Shown: positions 1-8,566, counted from the first letter of the stretch. The stretch: DNA of 64,000 nt from Rhodoferax sp. (GCA_024235935.1 JACKLL010000017.1:1-64000), one strand, 5' to 3'. Notes: generated by a model from the sequence alone, not told the origin. Program-made: numbers and translations.

Positions 1-205
1 CGCCGACCGGTGGCAACTGGCGTGACAGACGCATGCGGATCAGGGCGTTCTCGGCGCAGACCTGGCCCAGCAGCACATCCGCCTGGCGCTGCGCGTTGTT
101 GGTCAGTGCCATGGTGGCCTGCAATCCGCTCACCAGTGCCAAGGCCACGATGCCCAGCGCCACCAGCACCTCGATCAGCGTGAAACCCCGGTTGCCGCGC
201 GTCAC
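1..205 (-). CDS. gspI: Type II secretion minor pseudopilin GspI (N-terminal part)
   Basis: This is the N-terminal 68 codons of a minor pseudopilin of the type II secretion system; the rest lies beyond the left edge. The reading frame opens with GTG at 205-203 and shows a short basic leader, then the prepilin peptidase site: a Gly followed by FTLIEVLVALGIVALALVSG, with Phe at +1 and Glu at +5. This hydrophobic helix anchors the pseudopilin in the inner membrane before assembly. The start codon overlaps the gspH stop (GTGA), so the two genes are translationally coupled in the order gspG-gspH-gspI, as is usual for this system. The sequence after the helix (TNNAQRQADVLLGQVCAENALI) resembles GspI rather than GspJ, but the assignment also rests on gene order. 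Confidence 0.8.
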   Translation of the reverse strand, partial: MTRGNRGFTLIEVLVALGIVALALVSGLQATMALTNNAQRQADVLLGQVCAENALIRMRLSRQLPPVG

Positions 206-720
206 GGCGAGGCATCCGTGTCGTTCACCACGCTGAACGCATGCAGGCCATCGGTGCGCACATGGATGCGCTGTCCGCCGTGAACCAGCACGATGTCCTG
301 CGGCCCGATCAGCGGCTCCGGGCCCAGGGTCAGCACGGTATCGACCGACACCGACAGGCCCTCGGTCAGCCAGGCCATGACCGGCGCGATGTCGTTGCCT
401 GCGTTCGCCGCCGGCGACGTAGCGTCCCCGCCGTCGACAGGCACGGGCTGTGGCAGACCGATGAAGGAGAAACCGATGTCTGTGGCGCGCCAGTACACCG
501 GCACACCCACGGCGCGCGAGCGTGCGCGGGCAGATTCCAGCATCGCCGCCAGCCGCAGGCCCTCACGCTCGAGACGGGTCTGGCCGATGTCGCGCAGTGC
601 AAAACCGACGCCGGCGCCCGCCATCGCGATGATGGCCACCACCAGCAGCAGTTCGAGCAGCGTGAATCCGGACGCGCCGGCTGACAGTCCGCGTCGCAGG
701 CTATTGCCAGGAGCCGACAT
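202..720 (-). CDS. gspH: Type II secretion minor pseudopilin GspH
   Basis: This encodes a minor pseudopilin of about 172 residues that would join the tip of the type II secretion pseudopilus. Residues 1-18 form a basic leader ending in Gly18, and cleavage would leave the mature N terminus FTLLELLLVVAIIAMAGAGV, with the required Glu at +5. The rest is a typical small globular GspH domain. I chose the ATG at 720 (MSAPGNS) because it gives a normal leader length; a longer start at 759 would overlap gspG by 59 bases. With the start at 720, the gene overlaps the end of gspG by 20 bases. Its stop overlaps the gspI start. Family assignment combines the prepilin motif, the size and the position between gspG and gspI. 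Confidence 0.82.
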   Translation of the reverse strand: MSAPGNSLRRGLSAGASGFTLLELLLVVAIIAMAGAGVGFALRDIGQTRLEREGLRLAAMLESARARSRAVGVPVYWRATDIGFSFIGLPQPVPVDGGDATSPAANAGNDIAPVMAWLTEGLSVSVDTVLTLGPEPLIGPQDIVLVHGGQRIHVRTDGLHAFSVVNDTDASP

Positions 721-1153
721 CGGCGTTCTTGCCTTCGCCGCCGGCCTGTCCGTCGGCACCGAACGACAACACGTCGACCTCGCCCTTGAGGCCGGGGTTC
801 AGATACTGGTAGGGCTGGTTCCAGGGATCGTTGGGAAGCTTGTCCAGGTAGGGCTTCCAGTTCGGGGGAATCGGCCCGCTGGTGGGCTTGCTGATCAGCG
901 CCGACAGCCCCTGCTCGGCGCTCGGGTAGCGCTGGTTGTCGAGCTTGTACAGCTTGAGCGCCTGCATCAGGTTGTTGACATCGGTGCGCGCAGCGACCGT
1001 GCGCGCGTCATCGGCACGCTCGAGGACATTGGGTACGATCAGCGCCGCCAGCACACCAATGATGACCAGGACCACCATCAATTCGATCAGCGTGAAACCA
1101 GCCCGCAGGCGAATGCGCATGGCAGCACGCCTGGCAGTCGGATATTTTTTCAT
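701..1153 (-). CDS. gspG: Type II secretion major pseudopilin GspG
   Basis: This is the major pseudopilin, the main building block of the type II secretion pseudopilus. From the ATG at 1153 it encodes 150 residues. The basic leader ends at Gly19 and is followed by FTLIELMVVLVIIGVLAALI, the classic methylated N-terminal helix with Glu at +5. The globular domain carries hallmark GspG elements: LYKLDNQRYPSAEQGLSAL, then NDPWNQPYQYLNPG, and the C-terminal SFGADGQAGGEGKNADVGSW, which matches the calcium-binding loop of the family. A longer start at 1198 is possible but has no clear ribosome site. The gene leads the gspGHI run and lies 63 bases from the divergent gspC. Confidence 0.93.
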   Translation of the reverse strand: MKKYPTARRAAMRIRLRAGFTLIELMVVLVIIGVLAALIVPNVLERADDARTVAARTDVNNLMQALKLYKLDNQRYPSAEQGLSALISKPTSGPIPPNWKPYLDKLPNDPWNQPYQYLNPGLKGEVDVLSFGADGQAGGEGKNADVGSWQ

Positions 1154-1216
1154 GAAGTCAATTCCACTCGTTGGAGGCCCTGGCAACAGCAGGTTCACAC
1201 TGGATCATAATCGGCC

Positions 1217-1813
1217 ATGACCAAGCCTTGGCCCCCCCGATTGGCGGCCTTTTTTCTGTGGGCGCTGACCGCCGTATCGGCCAGCTACTGGTTCACCCAG
1301 GTGAACGGTGTATCCGGCGTGTCCGCTTCGGCGCCGACACCTGCCGGCGAAGCCCCTGCGGTGCAACTCGGCGATCTGGCACGCGTGTTCGGCCCGGGCA
1401 AGCCCGCGGCCGGCGCGCCGACCGCAGTCAGCGTCGCCGGCCCCGATCCCTCGGCCCGGCTGCGCTTGCTGGGCGTGGTCGCCAATCGCACCCACAGAGG
1501 TGTCGCACTGATTTCCGTCGATGGACAACCCCCGCGGCCATACCGCGTCGGCAGTGCACTCGACGGCGGATGGACGCTGCAACAGGTCGGCACCCGGTCG
1601 GCCACGCTCAGCGCAAGCGCGGGTGCCACCGGCACGTTCACGCTCGAGCTGGCGCCACTGGCAGGTGCGGCCACCGCACCAGCGATTGGCAGGCCATCAT
1701 TGGTGCCACCGCCACCACCGGGCCCTGGCGTCGCTGCGGCACCGCAGGGGCAGAACATCGGTGTTCCGGCAAACCGCGACGGCGACGAAGCCGAACCGCC
1801 ACCCAAAGACTGA
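1217..1813 (+). CDS. gspC: Type II secretion inner-membrane protein GspC (short form)
   Basis: GspC links the inner-membrane platform to the outer-membrane secretin of the type II secretion system. The 198-residue product has a short cytoplasmic start, one membrane helix (about residues 8-25) and a periplasmic homology-region domain (about 78-152). The latter contains the typical series RLRLLGVVAN, GVALISVDGQPPRPYRVGSAL and WTLQQVGTRSATL. A proline-rich tail follows and there is no PDZ or coiled-coil domain, so this is a short GspC. The gene is divergent from gspG, an arrangement known from Burkholderia gsp clusters. The domain is recognised from pattern only, and the low complexity of the tail gives no further information. 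Confidence 0.82.
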   Translation: MTKPWPPRLAAFFLWALTAVSASYWFTQVNGVSGVSASAPTPAGEAPAVQLGDLARVFGPGKPAAGAPTAVSVAGPDPSARLRLLGVVANRTHRGVALISVDGQPPRPYRVGSALDGGWTLQQVGTRSATLSASAGATGTFTLELAPLAGAATAPAIGRPSLVPPPPPGPGVAAAPQGQNIGVPANRDGDEAEPPPKD

Positions 1814-1826
1814 ATGCGCGACGCCC

Positions 1827-2831
1827 ATGAACGTATCACCCGCCGCCATGCCGCCGTCCAACACCCCCATCCGTTCGCGCTTCGGCGCGCGCAGCACTGC
1901 GCTGGAGGTGGTCGAAGGCCTCTCGTTGCAGGGCCGCCATGCGGTCGTCACCGGCGGCGCCGCCGGGCTGGGACTGGAAACCTCGCGCGCCCTGGTATCG
2001 GCGGGTGCCGGCCTGACACTGGCGGTCCGCAACCTGCACCAGGGTGAAGACGCCGCCGCGCTGCTGCGACAGCAGTTCCCGCAGGCCCGTATCGACGTGG
2101 CGCCGCTCGACCTGGCCGACCTGGCCAGCGTGCGCCGCTTTGCCCGTACCTGGACCGCACAGTCAAAACCCCTGCACATCCTGATCAACAACGCCGCCAT
2201 CATGGCCTGCCCGCTGGCGCGCACGGCGCAGGGCTGGGAGTCGCAGTTCGCGACCAACCACCTGGGCCATTTCGCGCTGACCACCGGGCTGCTGCCGGCG
2301 CTGCGGGCCGCCGGAGCCGATGGTGGCGACGCACGGGTGGTCTGCCTGAGTTCGTCCGGCCACAAGCTGTCGACCGTCCATCTGGACGATCTGCATTTCG
2401 CACACCGCCCCTACGACAAATGGAAGGCGTACGGACAGGCCAAAAGCGCCAATGCCTTGTTCGCGCTGGGCCTGCACCTGCGCTTTGCAGCGTGCGGCAT
2501 CACGGCCAATTCCGTGCATCCTGGCGGCATCATGACCGGGCTGCAGAAGTACCTGGCCGACGACGAGATGCGTGCCATGGGCTGGTTCAAGGAAGACGGC
2601 ACACCCCTGGACCTGTTCAAATCCGTGGCCCAGGGCGCTTCGACCAGTGTCTGGGCCGCCACCGCACCCGAACTGACCGGCCATGGCGGTCGCTACCTGG
2701 AGGACTGCCACGAAGGCGTGCCGGCCGAGCCTGGCAACCGCATCTCCGGCTACGCGCCGCACATCATGGATGCTGCTTTGGCCGACGGCCTCTGGGAGGC
2801 ATCCGAGCAGTTGCTCGCCAGCGTCGCCTGA
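1827..2831 (+). CDS. Short-chain dehydrogenase/reductase (retinol dehydrogenase-like)
   Basis: This is a 334-residue NAD(P)-dependent oxidoreductase of the SDR family. The Rossmann cofactor motif TGGAAGLG is at residues 42-49, an NNAAIM motif follows, and the catalytic set is present: Ser in CLSSSG (175-177) and Tyr202-x3-Lys206 (YGQAK). The extra LHFAHRPYDKWKAYGQAK stretch and the NSVHPGGIMTGLQ segment resemble the retinol dehydrogenase/WWOX-like branch of SDRs, which is common in bacteria without a known substrate. The open frame continues upstream, but the ATG at 1827 fits the family length best; the next Met is at 1848. It begins 13 bases after gspC and may be cotranscribed with it. The substrate cannot be told from sequence. 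Confidence 0.85.
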   Translation: MNVSPAAMPPSNTPIRSRFGARSTALEVVEGLSLQGRHAVVTGGAAGLGLETSRALVSAGAGLTLAVRNLHQGEDAAALLRQQFPQARIDVAPLDLADLASVRRFARTWTAQSKPLHILINNAAIMACPLARTAQGWESQFATNHLGHFALTTGLLPALRAAGADGGDARVVCLSSSGHKLSTVHLDDLHFAHRPYDKWKAYGQAKSANALFALGLHLRFAACGITANSVHPGGIMTGLQKYLADDEMRAMGWFKEDGTPLDLFKSVAQGASTSVWAATAPELTGHGGRYLEDCHEGVPAEPGNRISGYAPHIMDAALADGLWEASEQLLASVA

Positions 2832-2854
2832 CGCTCCGCGACCCTGGTGCGGCA

Positions 2855-4243
2855 TCAGCCCTGGTGGCTGGCCGTGCCCAGTGCGACCAGGTCCATGGGC
2901 TGGCGGACCCCTCCGACGGTGCACGCCGGCAGCACCGGGTGTGCCACCAGTGGCACATAGCCCTGCGCCAGCGCACTTTGCAGACATTGCGCACTGGTCA
3001 GCCCTTGCACCGACGCCTGCTTGGTGTGGTTCTGCAGCTTGGCCGCCCGGTTCACCGGATTGCCGATCACGGCATACTCGAGCCGGCCCTCTTCACCGAT
3101 CACGCCACAGGTGACCGTCCCGGTATCGACTCCCAGGCCCACACCCGGCGCCGGTTGCCGGACAGCCTCCCGGCGCAGGCGCCAGGCTTCGAACGCCTGC
3201 AGCAGTTCCTCGGCACAGCGCAGGGCATCGGCACAAAAGGTCTCCGACGGCCGCGTCGCGCCGAACGTCACCATGATGCCGTCCCCCAGATAGGTGGTGA
3301 TGCTTCCGTTGTGCCGGTGGATCACCGGCACCGCGATGCCCTGGTACTCACGCAGGATGTCGATCAGCGCGCGCGGCGGCAGCTGCGAGGCCAGCGTGGT
3401 GAAGCCCCGCAGGTCGATGAACATCGCGGCCGCCTGCCGCTGCTCGCCATCACCGCTTTGCAGCAGTTCGTCGGCGCGCGACAGGCGCTCGGCCACCTCG
3501 GGGGCAAAGAAGCGCGACAGCTGCGACACCGCAGCCTGATCCTCGACCGCATGAAACAGCAACTGCCGTGCCCGCGCGACCGACACCGACAACACCAGCG
3601 TCACGATGACAATCGACAGCACCCGGTCGATCTCGCCGCCAATCAGGATCCGACTCGAGTTCATGTACTCCACATAGTCATGGGTGATCAGCTCCGCCCC
3701 GCCCGGGGCCATCAGTGCGTAGGACAGCAGCGCCAGCCAGCCGCCGGCCGCCAGCAGCCCGGTGAACAGCACGTAGCCCGGCGAAATGCTCAAGGCCCGC
3801 AGCACGATGAAGATGAACACGTAGAGCAGCGTCGGCGCCTTCAGATAGAACGCCGCCGGCTGCCCGTACTGCAGGTGAAAACTCCAGATCGTCACCATCA
3901 GCATACTGATGTCGACCACCACCGACAGCAGCCGCACCGGCATCGACAGTCCGCCACCGTAGGCCAGCCACAGACGCCCGATGGTGAACAGGCCGTAGAA
4001 CCCCAGCGCCCACGGCACCGGATAGAACATCGCGTCGGGCGGCGCGGTGCCGGGCGCGACCAGGTACAAGGTGCCCAGCACGGATATCAGCGCGGCCTGC
4101 ACCCAGCCGATCAGGATCTCGCTCTTGCGGTCGAGTTCGCCCAGGGCCCGTGTGACCCGCGCCGGCACCCGGTCGCCCGGTTCGGAGCGCCATTGCCCCA
4201 GCCAGCTCAGAACAGTGTCGGGAGAGCGCTTTTCAGTGGCCAT
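2855..4243 (-). CDS. Membrane-bound class III adenylate/guanylate cyclase
   Basis: The product (462 residues) joins an N-terminal membrane domain with about six helices (residues 45-225) to a class III nucleotide cyclase domain (about 268-440). The two metal-binding aspartates are visible: Asp277 in AMFIDLRGFT and Asp321 in TYLGDGIMVTFG. The transition-state region reads YAVIGNPVNRAAKLQ. Asn398 is kept, but the position four residues later, usually Arg, is Lys402; this is a variant seen in some bacterial cyclases. The cytoplasmic domain would make cAMP (or cGMP) in response to a membrane or lipid signal. I prefer the ATG at 4243; an upstream in-frame ATG at 4309 would add a Cys-rich 22-residue extension. 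It is convergent with the SDR gene, 23 bases apart. Confidence 0.86.
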   Translation of the reverse strand: MATEKRSPDTVLSWLGQWRSEPGDRVPARVTRALGELDRKSEILIGWVQAALISVLGTLYLVAPGTAPPDAMFYPVPWALGFYGLFTIGRLWLAYGGGLSMPVRLLSVVVDISMLMVTIWSFHLQYGQPAAFYLKAPTLLYVFIFIVLRALSISPGYVLFTGLLAAGGWLALLSYALMAPGGAELITHDYVEYMNSSRILIGGEIDRVLSIVIVTLVLSVSVARARQLLFHAVEDQAAVSQLSRFFAPEVAERLSRADELLQSGDGEQRQAAAMFIDLRGFTTLASQLPPRALIDILREYQGIAVPVIHRHNGSITTYLGDGIMVTFGATRPSETFCADALRCAEELLQAFEAWRLRREAVRQPAPGVGLGVDTGTVTCGVIGEEGRLEYAVIGNPVNRAAKLQNHTKQASVQGLTSAQCLQSALAQGYVPLVAHPVLPACTVGGVRQPMDLVALGTASHQG

Positions 4244-4432
4244 GTTGCATGGGTCGCACAGCGGCGGCTTTTCTTTCAGTGTGCCGCAACAGCGCTGTGC
4301 CATGGCCATGCTGTGGCGCCTGCGCGACGGGCTGGTGACAGCTTCAGTTTGCAGTTGAAGGCCTGCGGTTTCCGCGCTATGTTCGTGTCAGTTCTCGCCC
4401 TCCCCTTCAAACCCCTCTTCACGAGCACCTTC

Positions 4433-5404
4433 ATGCGCCGAATCCCTCTTCTTCTGCTGTGCGTCAGCCTCTTCACGCCGCTTCTGCTCAATCCGGCTTC
4501 GGCCCAGGCGTTCCCCAACCACCAGATCCGGCTGGTCATCCCGTTTCCGCCAGGCGGCGGCACCGACATCGCAGCCCGGCTGGTGGGCGAGCGTCTCGGC
4601 GCCCAGCTCAAGCAGACCGTGGTGCCGGACAACAAGCCCGGTGCCAATGGCGTGATCGCGTCCGAGCTGGTGGCTCGCGCCGCCCCCGACGGCTACACCT
4701 TGCTGGTGGCCACCGGCAGCAGCCATGCGTTTGCACCCGCACTCGGCGTCAAGCTGCCGTTCGATCCGGTGAAGGACTTCATCCCGGTCGCGCTGATCGG
4801 CCAGTTTCCGACCGTGCTGGTGCTGAATCCGGCCGTGCCGGCCAAGACCATGCGCGAGTTCGTCGACTATGCACGCCAGAATCCGAAAAAGCTCAACTAC
4901 GGCTCGGCCGGCAACGGCAGCACCAACCATTTCCTGGGCGAGCTGGTCAAGCAGGTCGCCGGCATCGACATGCTGCACGTGCCCTACAAGGGCTCCGGCC
5001 CTGCGTCGCAGGACCTGCTGGCCGGGCAGATCCAGGTCATGGTGGACAGCGTCGCAGCGGCCAAGGGCAACATCGAGGCCGGCAAGCTGCGGGCACTGGG
5101 TGTCACCACGCCGCAGCGCGTCGCGCAGCTGCCTGACGTGCCCACGCTCAAGGAAAACGGATTCGACATCGAATACGCAGGCTGGGTCGTCGTCATGGCG
5201 CCGGCCGGCACGCCGGCCGACGTCGTGGCCACGCTGCACGATGCCTTCGCTGCGGCCATGAATGATCCACTGGTGGTGGACCGCTATGGAAAGCAGGGCA
5301 TCATCATCAAGCCGATGTCGCTGGCGGAGTTGCCGGTCTACCTGCGCAACGACAAGGAGCGCTGGGCCAAGGTTGCGGCGCAGGCCGGCCTCAAGGCCGA
5401 ATAG
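4433..5404 (+). CDS. Tripartite tricarboxylate transporter receptor (Bug family)
   Basis: This is a 323-residue periplasmic solute-binding protein of the Bug/TctC family, which is greatly expanded in Burkholderiales. A Sec signal peptide covers about residues 1-24 (MRRIPLLLLCVSLF to ASA), and the mature protein begins QAFPNHQIRLVIPFPPGGGTDI. The family's ligand-pocket motifs are present: PFPPGGGTDIAARL, GANGVIASE, PDGYTLL, LNYGSAGNGSTNH and HVPYKGSGPA. No TctA/TctB membrane genes are adjacent, which is normal for Bug proteins. The start at 4433 gives a clean signal peptide; an in-frame ATG at 4379 would add 18 residues. It is divergent from the cyclase. The substrate, usually a carboxylate or aromatic acid, is unknown. 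Confidence 0.9.
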   Translation: MRRIPLLLLCVSLFTPLLLNPASAQAFPNHQIRLVIPFPPGGGTDIAARLVGERLGAQLKQTVVPDNKPGANGVIASELVARAAPDGYTLLVATGSSHAFAPALGVKLPFDPVKDFIPVALIGQFPTVLVLNPAVPAKTMREFVDYARQNPKKLNYGSAGNGSTNHFLGELVKQVAGIDMLHVPYKGSGPASQDLLAGQIQVMVDSVAAAKGNIEAGKLRALGVTTPQRVAQLPDVPTLKENGFDIEYAGWVVVMAPAGTPADVVATLHDAFAAAMNDPLVVDRYGKQGIIIKPMSLAELPVYLRNDKERWAKVAAQAGLKAE

Positions 5405-5486
5405 CGGCACACGGCACCCGCTGCTGTTGCGCGCGCGGCGGGTCGCCGCGACAGGCCGCTGCCGGCCGCTGCCAGCCGCTGGCGGG

Positions 5487-5505
5487 CCGGGCGGGTGACG
5501 CCCGG
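5487..5505. repeat. GC-rich hairpin between the Bug receptor and the PLC-like gene
   Basis: A perfect 7-bp inverted repeat, CCGGGCG and CGCCCGG, flanks a five-base loop. It lies about 80 bases after the Bug gene stop, in a GC-rich stretch that repeats the unit GCCGCTG with small changes. There is no T-run, so a rho-independent terminator is only a possibility. Confidence 0.3.
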
Positions 5506-5564
5506 CTGGTTATCATGGTTCCCGCCCCTGCGGTTGACGGGGTGACTGCCTTCGGAACCCTGCC

Positions 5565-6908
5565 ATGAAAACTGCCCGCCTGCTGTTTGCCACCTGCCTC
5601 GCCCTGCTCGCGCTGCCCAGCGGGGCCTGGAGCAATCACAGCTTCGTGACCTACCGTGCGTTCGACACCATGCCGGAGGTCGCTCAGGCGGCGCCGGTGC
5701 CGGCGGAGCCGCTGGAGGCCTTCCTCAAGGACCAGGAGGCGGCCATCGCCACGCTGCTCGCGGGCCAGGAGCAATGGGCGCGCAGCCACATGCCGCAATA
5801 CGCACCCCGCGCCGCGTCGCTGGACTTCAAGGCCGATCCCGCACGCAGCGATGCCGAGCGCCGCAAGGCATTCCTGACCGCGCTGCGGATATCGCCCCTG
5901 AGCCGGTTCGCGCTGTACCTGCAGCCGGACCCGCGCGAAACACCCGACCCGGCGCGCCTGCTACCGCATGACGCCGTGAACTTCCTGCCCGAACAGCCCA
6001 ACGACACGCACCGCTTCGTCGGCATCGCACCGCAGCAACCGGTCGCGCCGCTGGCCGTGCTGGCATCGGCATCGGACGAGCCCGATTACGGTCTCGACAT
6101 CAACCTGTGGCAGGACAGCCCTTCCGAATGGGGCAAGACCTATGGCTTTGGCACCATACCCTTCGGCAACCCGGCGCTGTACTACGCCACCCAGGCGCCG
6201 TTCCACATGGGCTTCTACCACCAGGACTGGTTGATCTACAAGGCCGCACCCTTCATCCAGCGCACCTATCCGCTGATGCGGATCCAGCAATACACCAGCC
6301 TGGCCAGCCTGGCGTTTCGGACGGGTCACGCCTATTGGGGCTGGCGCTTTTCCGGACTCGCACTGCATTACATCCAGGACCTGACCCAGCCCTACCACTC
6401 CGATCTCGCCCCCGGCGACAGCACGCTGCGCCTGATCACGGCCAACGTGCTGGCCATGGCCGGCTTCCCCGGCCGGCGCGACGACCTGGTGGTGCTGCTG
6501 TCCAACCGCCATCTGGCGCTGGAGAAATTCCAGAACGAGGCCATGTACGCCAACGCCAGGGCCGGCAAGGACACGTCGCTGGAGCAGGCTCTGCGGCGCC
6601 GCGACCTCGACGCTGCCTATCCCGCCTGGAGCGAGCTGTATGCGCGCGACACCGTGTCGCTGGAGGCGCATGCGATCAGCGGGCGCACCGTGCAGACCCT
6701 GGTGGCCAACGTGCCGCCCGCATTGGTGTCGGACCCGAAGTTCGACTTTGGCGTGAAGGAAGCCGACATCCAGCTGATGGCCGAGATCGAGCGCTTCGGA
6801 CCCGGCAAGCGGGCCGAGCTCGAAACGCTGCTTGCCGAACTGTTGGGCCGGCTCGGCGCCCACAGCCGCAACACCGTGCGCGGCGTGCTCAAGGCGGCCG
6901 GGCGCTGA
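5565..6908 (+). CDS. Secreted zinc-dependent phospholipase C/P1 nuclease-like protein
   Basis: The 447-residue product has a signal peptide (MKTARLLFATCLALLALPSGA). Cleavage after Ala21 would leave Trp22 as the N-terminal residue, followed by His25. In zinc phospholipase C and S1/P1 nucleases the mature N-terminal Trp itself binds zinc. Further in, His268-x3-Asp272-x5-His278 (HYIQDLTQPYH) has the exact spacing of the zinc-binding H-D-H set of that superfamily, and His255 (TGHAYWGW) may add another ligand. I therefore call it a member of the zinc phospholipase C/P1 fold, acting in the periplasm or outside the cell. It is longer than the classic enzymes. Which substrate it cuts (phospholipid or nucleic acid) cannot be read from sequence, and it stands alone between other genes. 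Confidence 0.62.
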   Translation: MKTARLLFATCLALLALPSGAWSNHSFVTYRAFDTMPEVAQAAPVPAEPLEAFLKDQEAAIATLLAGQEQWARSHMPQYAPRAASLDFKADPARSDAERRKAFLTALRISPLSRFALYLQPDPRETPDPARLLPHDAVNFLPEQPNDTHRFVGIAPQQPVAPLAVLASASDEPDYGLDINLWQDSPSEWGKTYGFGTIPFGNPALYYATQAPFHMGFYHQDWLIYKAAPFIQRTYPLMRIQQYTSLASLAFRTGHAYWGWRFSGLALHYIQDLTQPYHSDLAPGDSTLRLITANVLAMAGFPGRRDDLVVLLSNRHLALEKFQNEAMYANARAGKDTSLEQALRRRDLDAAYPAWSELYARDTVSLEAHAISGRTVQTLVANVPPALVSDPKFDFGVKEADIQLMAEIERFGPGKRAELETLLAELLGRLGAHSRNTVRGVLKAAGR

Positions 6909-6944
6909 ACCTGCCGCTGCCGCTGCGGATGCGGCGGATGACCC

Positions 6945-7766
6945 TCACCCGGCCTTACTTCCTGGCTGCCCGTCCTGTGAACGGCATGCGCGATGCTGCC
7001 GCCAGCGCGACAGCTCCACCAAGGTGATGCAGGCGGCCAGCCATGCCGTTCCCGATGCAAAGCCGGCCGCAACATCGCTCACGTAGTGCACCCGCAGGAA
7101 GATCCGGCTCACACCGACGCTCAAGGCCAGCAGCACCGCCGCCAGCAGCACCGGCAGATGCCAGCGCTGCGGTAGCAGGCGCAAGCCGAGGTAGGCCAGC
7201 ATTCCGAACGCCACCACCGTGCCCGAACTGTGACCGCTGGGAAAGCTGAAGCCATCGGCCACGGCGCCATTCACCGCATGCGACGGACGCATCCGGGCGA
7301 AGAGCTGCTTCAACGCCGGATTGAGCAGCCCATTGCCCGCCAGCGCAAGCGCCCACGCCAGCACCAGGCCGACCCGCCGGCGCAACAGCAATGCGGTACC
7401 GACCGCCACGCCCAGCACGCCCAATGTGACCGGGTCGCCCAGCCGCGTGAGCAGCGCCGCCGCCTGCACGATCGCGGAGGGCACGGACTCGGCCAGCGCG
7501 TCGGTGAAGGCGATGTCGAATGCCGACAGCCCGTGGTCGTCGCGCAGTTGCCAGGCCAGCCAGATGAAAAAGAACCCACCCAGCAAAGCCACCGCGCAAG
7601 GTGACGCCCAGCGACGTGCGGACCCCGGCCGCGCCGGCACGTTGGGCAACAGCAGCCACCAGCCCAGCAGCGTGGCACCGACCAGCAGCACCGATGCCGC
7701 CGCATACAGCCACACCGCGTGCGCTCCCAGCCACGCGGCGGCCTGCACGACAACGGGGTCATTCAT
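6945..7766 (-). CDS. PAP2-family membrane phosphatase
   Basis: This is a 273-residue integral membrane phosphatase. All three PAP2 catalytic motifs are present: KQLFARMRP (Lys153 to Pro161), FPSGHS (Ser177-Gly-His179) and SRIFLRVHYVSD (Ser220-Arg221 to His227 and Asp231). Together they form the phosphohistidine mechanism used to dephosphorylate phosphatidic acid, phosphatidylglycerophosphate or undecaprenyl pyrophosphate. About six helices surround them. The ATG at 7766 overlaps the stop of the metallophosphoesterase gene (ATGA), making this the third gene of a tightly coupled operon that opens with a lipid-kinase-like gene. That context favours phosphatidic acid or another lipid phosphate as substrate, which is inference. 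Confidence 0.9.
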   Translation of the reverse strand: MNDPVVVQAAAWLGAHAVWLYAAASVLLVGATLLGWWLLLPNVPARPGSARRWASPCAVALLGGFFFIWLAWQLRDDHGLSAFDIAFTDALAESVPSAIVQAAALLTRLGDPVTLGVLGVAVGTALLLRRRVGLVLAWALALAGNGLLNPALKQLFARMRPSHAVNGAVADGFSFPSGHSSGTVVAFGMLAYLGLRLLPQRWHLPVLLAAVLLALSVGVSRIFLRVHYVSDVAAGFASGTAWLAACITLVELSRWRQHRACRSQDGQPGSKAG

Positions 7767-8566
7767 CGCGCCATGCGCAGTGGCTCGAACGCGGTCACTG
7801 CAGCGCGCGCAAATGCCGGCCCGGCAGCCGCACAGTCCCATCGCTCGATCACGCAGTGTCCGAGCGGTGCATCCTGGCCCCAGCGCAGCACGTTGACGGA
7901 GTTGGGCTGCTCGCCGCGCACGCGGTGCGACACCGCGGTACCGGCCTGCACCACCCACAGCGGCCGCGGCAAGTCGGTCAGGGGCATCACACAGGGCAGA
8001 TGAATGTGCCCCCCCAACACCAGGTCGGCACCGGCATCGGCCCAGCGGCGCACGGCTGCCGCATGCCGCGCTACGAGGTTGTGGACCTCACCGGCCTGCG
8101 GTACCGCAACCGGCTGGTGCACAACGATCACCCGCAGCTGTCCGGGTGCGGCGCCGGCGATGCGTGCGGCCACGCGCTCGATCTGCGCAGCGGAAATTTC
8201 GCCATTCTTGTGCCGCCACCAGCGCGTGGTGTTCAGGCATGTCACCAGCAGATCGGCCGACGCATGCACCGGCTCGAGATCGTCGCCAAAGGTCTCGCGG
8301 TAGCGGCCGTAGGGACGGATCAGACGTGACAGCACATCGAACAGCGGTACATCGTGGTTGCCCGGTATCGCCAGCACGGTTGCGGGCAGACGATCGACAA
8401 AGGCCCGTGCAGCCTGGAATTGCGCCCGTCGGGCGCGCTGGGTGATGTCGCCCGAGAGCACCACCAGGTCCGGGCACAACTGCATCGCGAAGGCGACCAG
8501 CGCCTCGACCACCGGTGCACGTTCGGTGCCGAAGTGCGTGTCGGAGATCTGCAGCAGCACACTCAT
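7763..8566 (-). CDS. Calcineurin-like metallophosphoesterase
   Basis: The product of 267 residues is a soluble two-metal phosphoesterase. The metal-binding series is complete: Asp9-x-His11 (ISDTHFG), Asp in VVLSGDIT, GNHD, His in VVHQPVAV and GGHIH. It resembles the 3',5'-cyclic-nucleotide/general phosphodiesterase group found next to diacylglycerol-kinase genes. The start at 8566 (MSVLLQ) overlaps the upstream kinase stop as ATGA, and its own stop overlaps the PAP2 start as ATGA, so the three proteins are translated as a set. A start 13 codons earlier is open but lies inside the preceding gene. The substrate is unknown; lipid-derived phosphodiesters are plausible from the neighbours. Confidence 0.87.
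   Translation of the reverse strand: MSVLLQISDTHFGTERAPVVEALVAFAMQLCPDLVVLSGDITQRARRAQFQAARAFVDRLPATVLAIPGNHDVPLFDVLSRLIRPYGRYRETFGDDLEPVHASADLLVTCLNTTRWWRHKNGEISAAQIERVAARIAGAAPGQLRVIVVHQPVAVPQAGEVHNLVARHAAAVRRWADAGADLVLGGHIHLPCVMPLTDLPRPLWVVQAGTAVSHRVRGEQPNSVNVLRWGQDAPLGHCVIERWDCAAAGPAFARAAVTAFEPLRMAR

Noticed and set aside
2420..5404. A 994-residue open frame on the plus strand
   Set aside because: Most of it runs antisense to the membrane cyclase gene and has no family pattern; only the last 323 codons are a real gene (the Bug receptor).
5405..5564. A tandem repeat built on GCCGCTG
   Set aside because: The units are too few and too unequal; the stretch looks like GC-rich drift with one hairpin.
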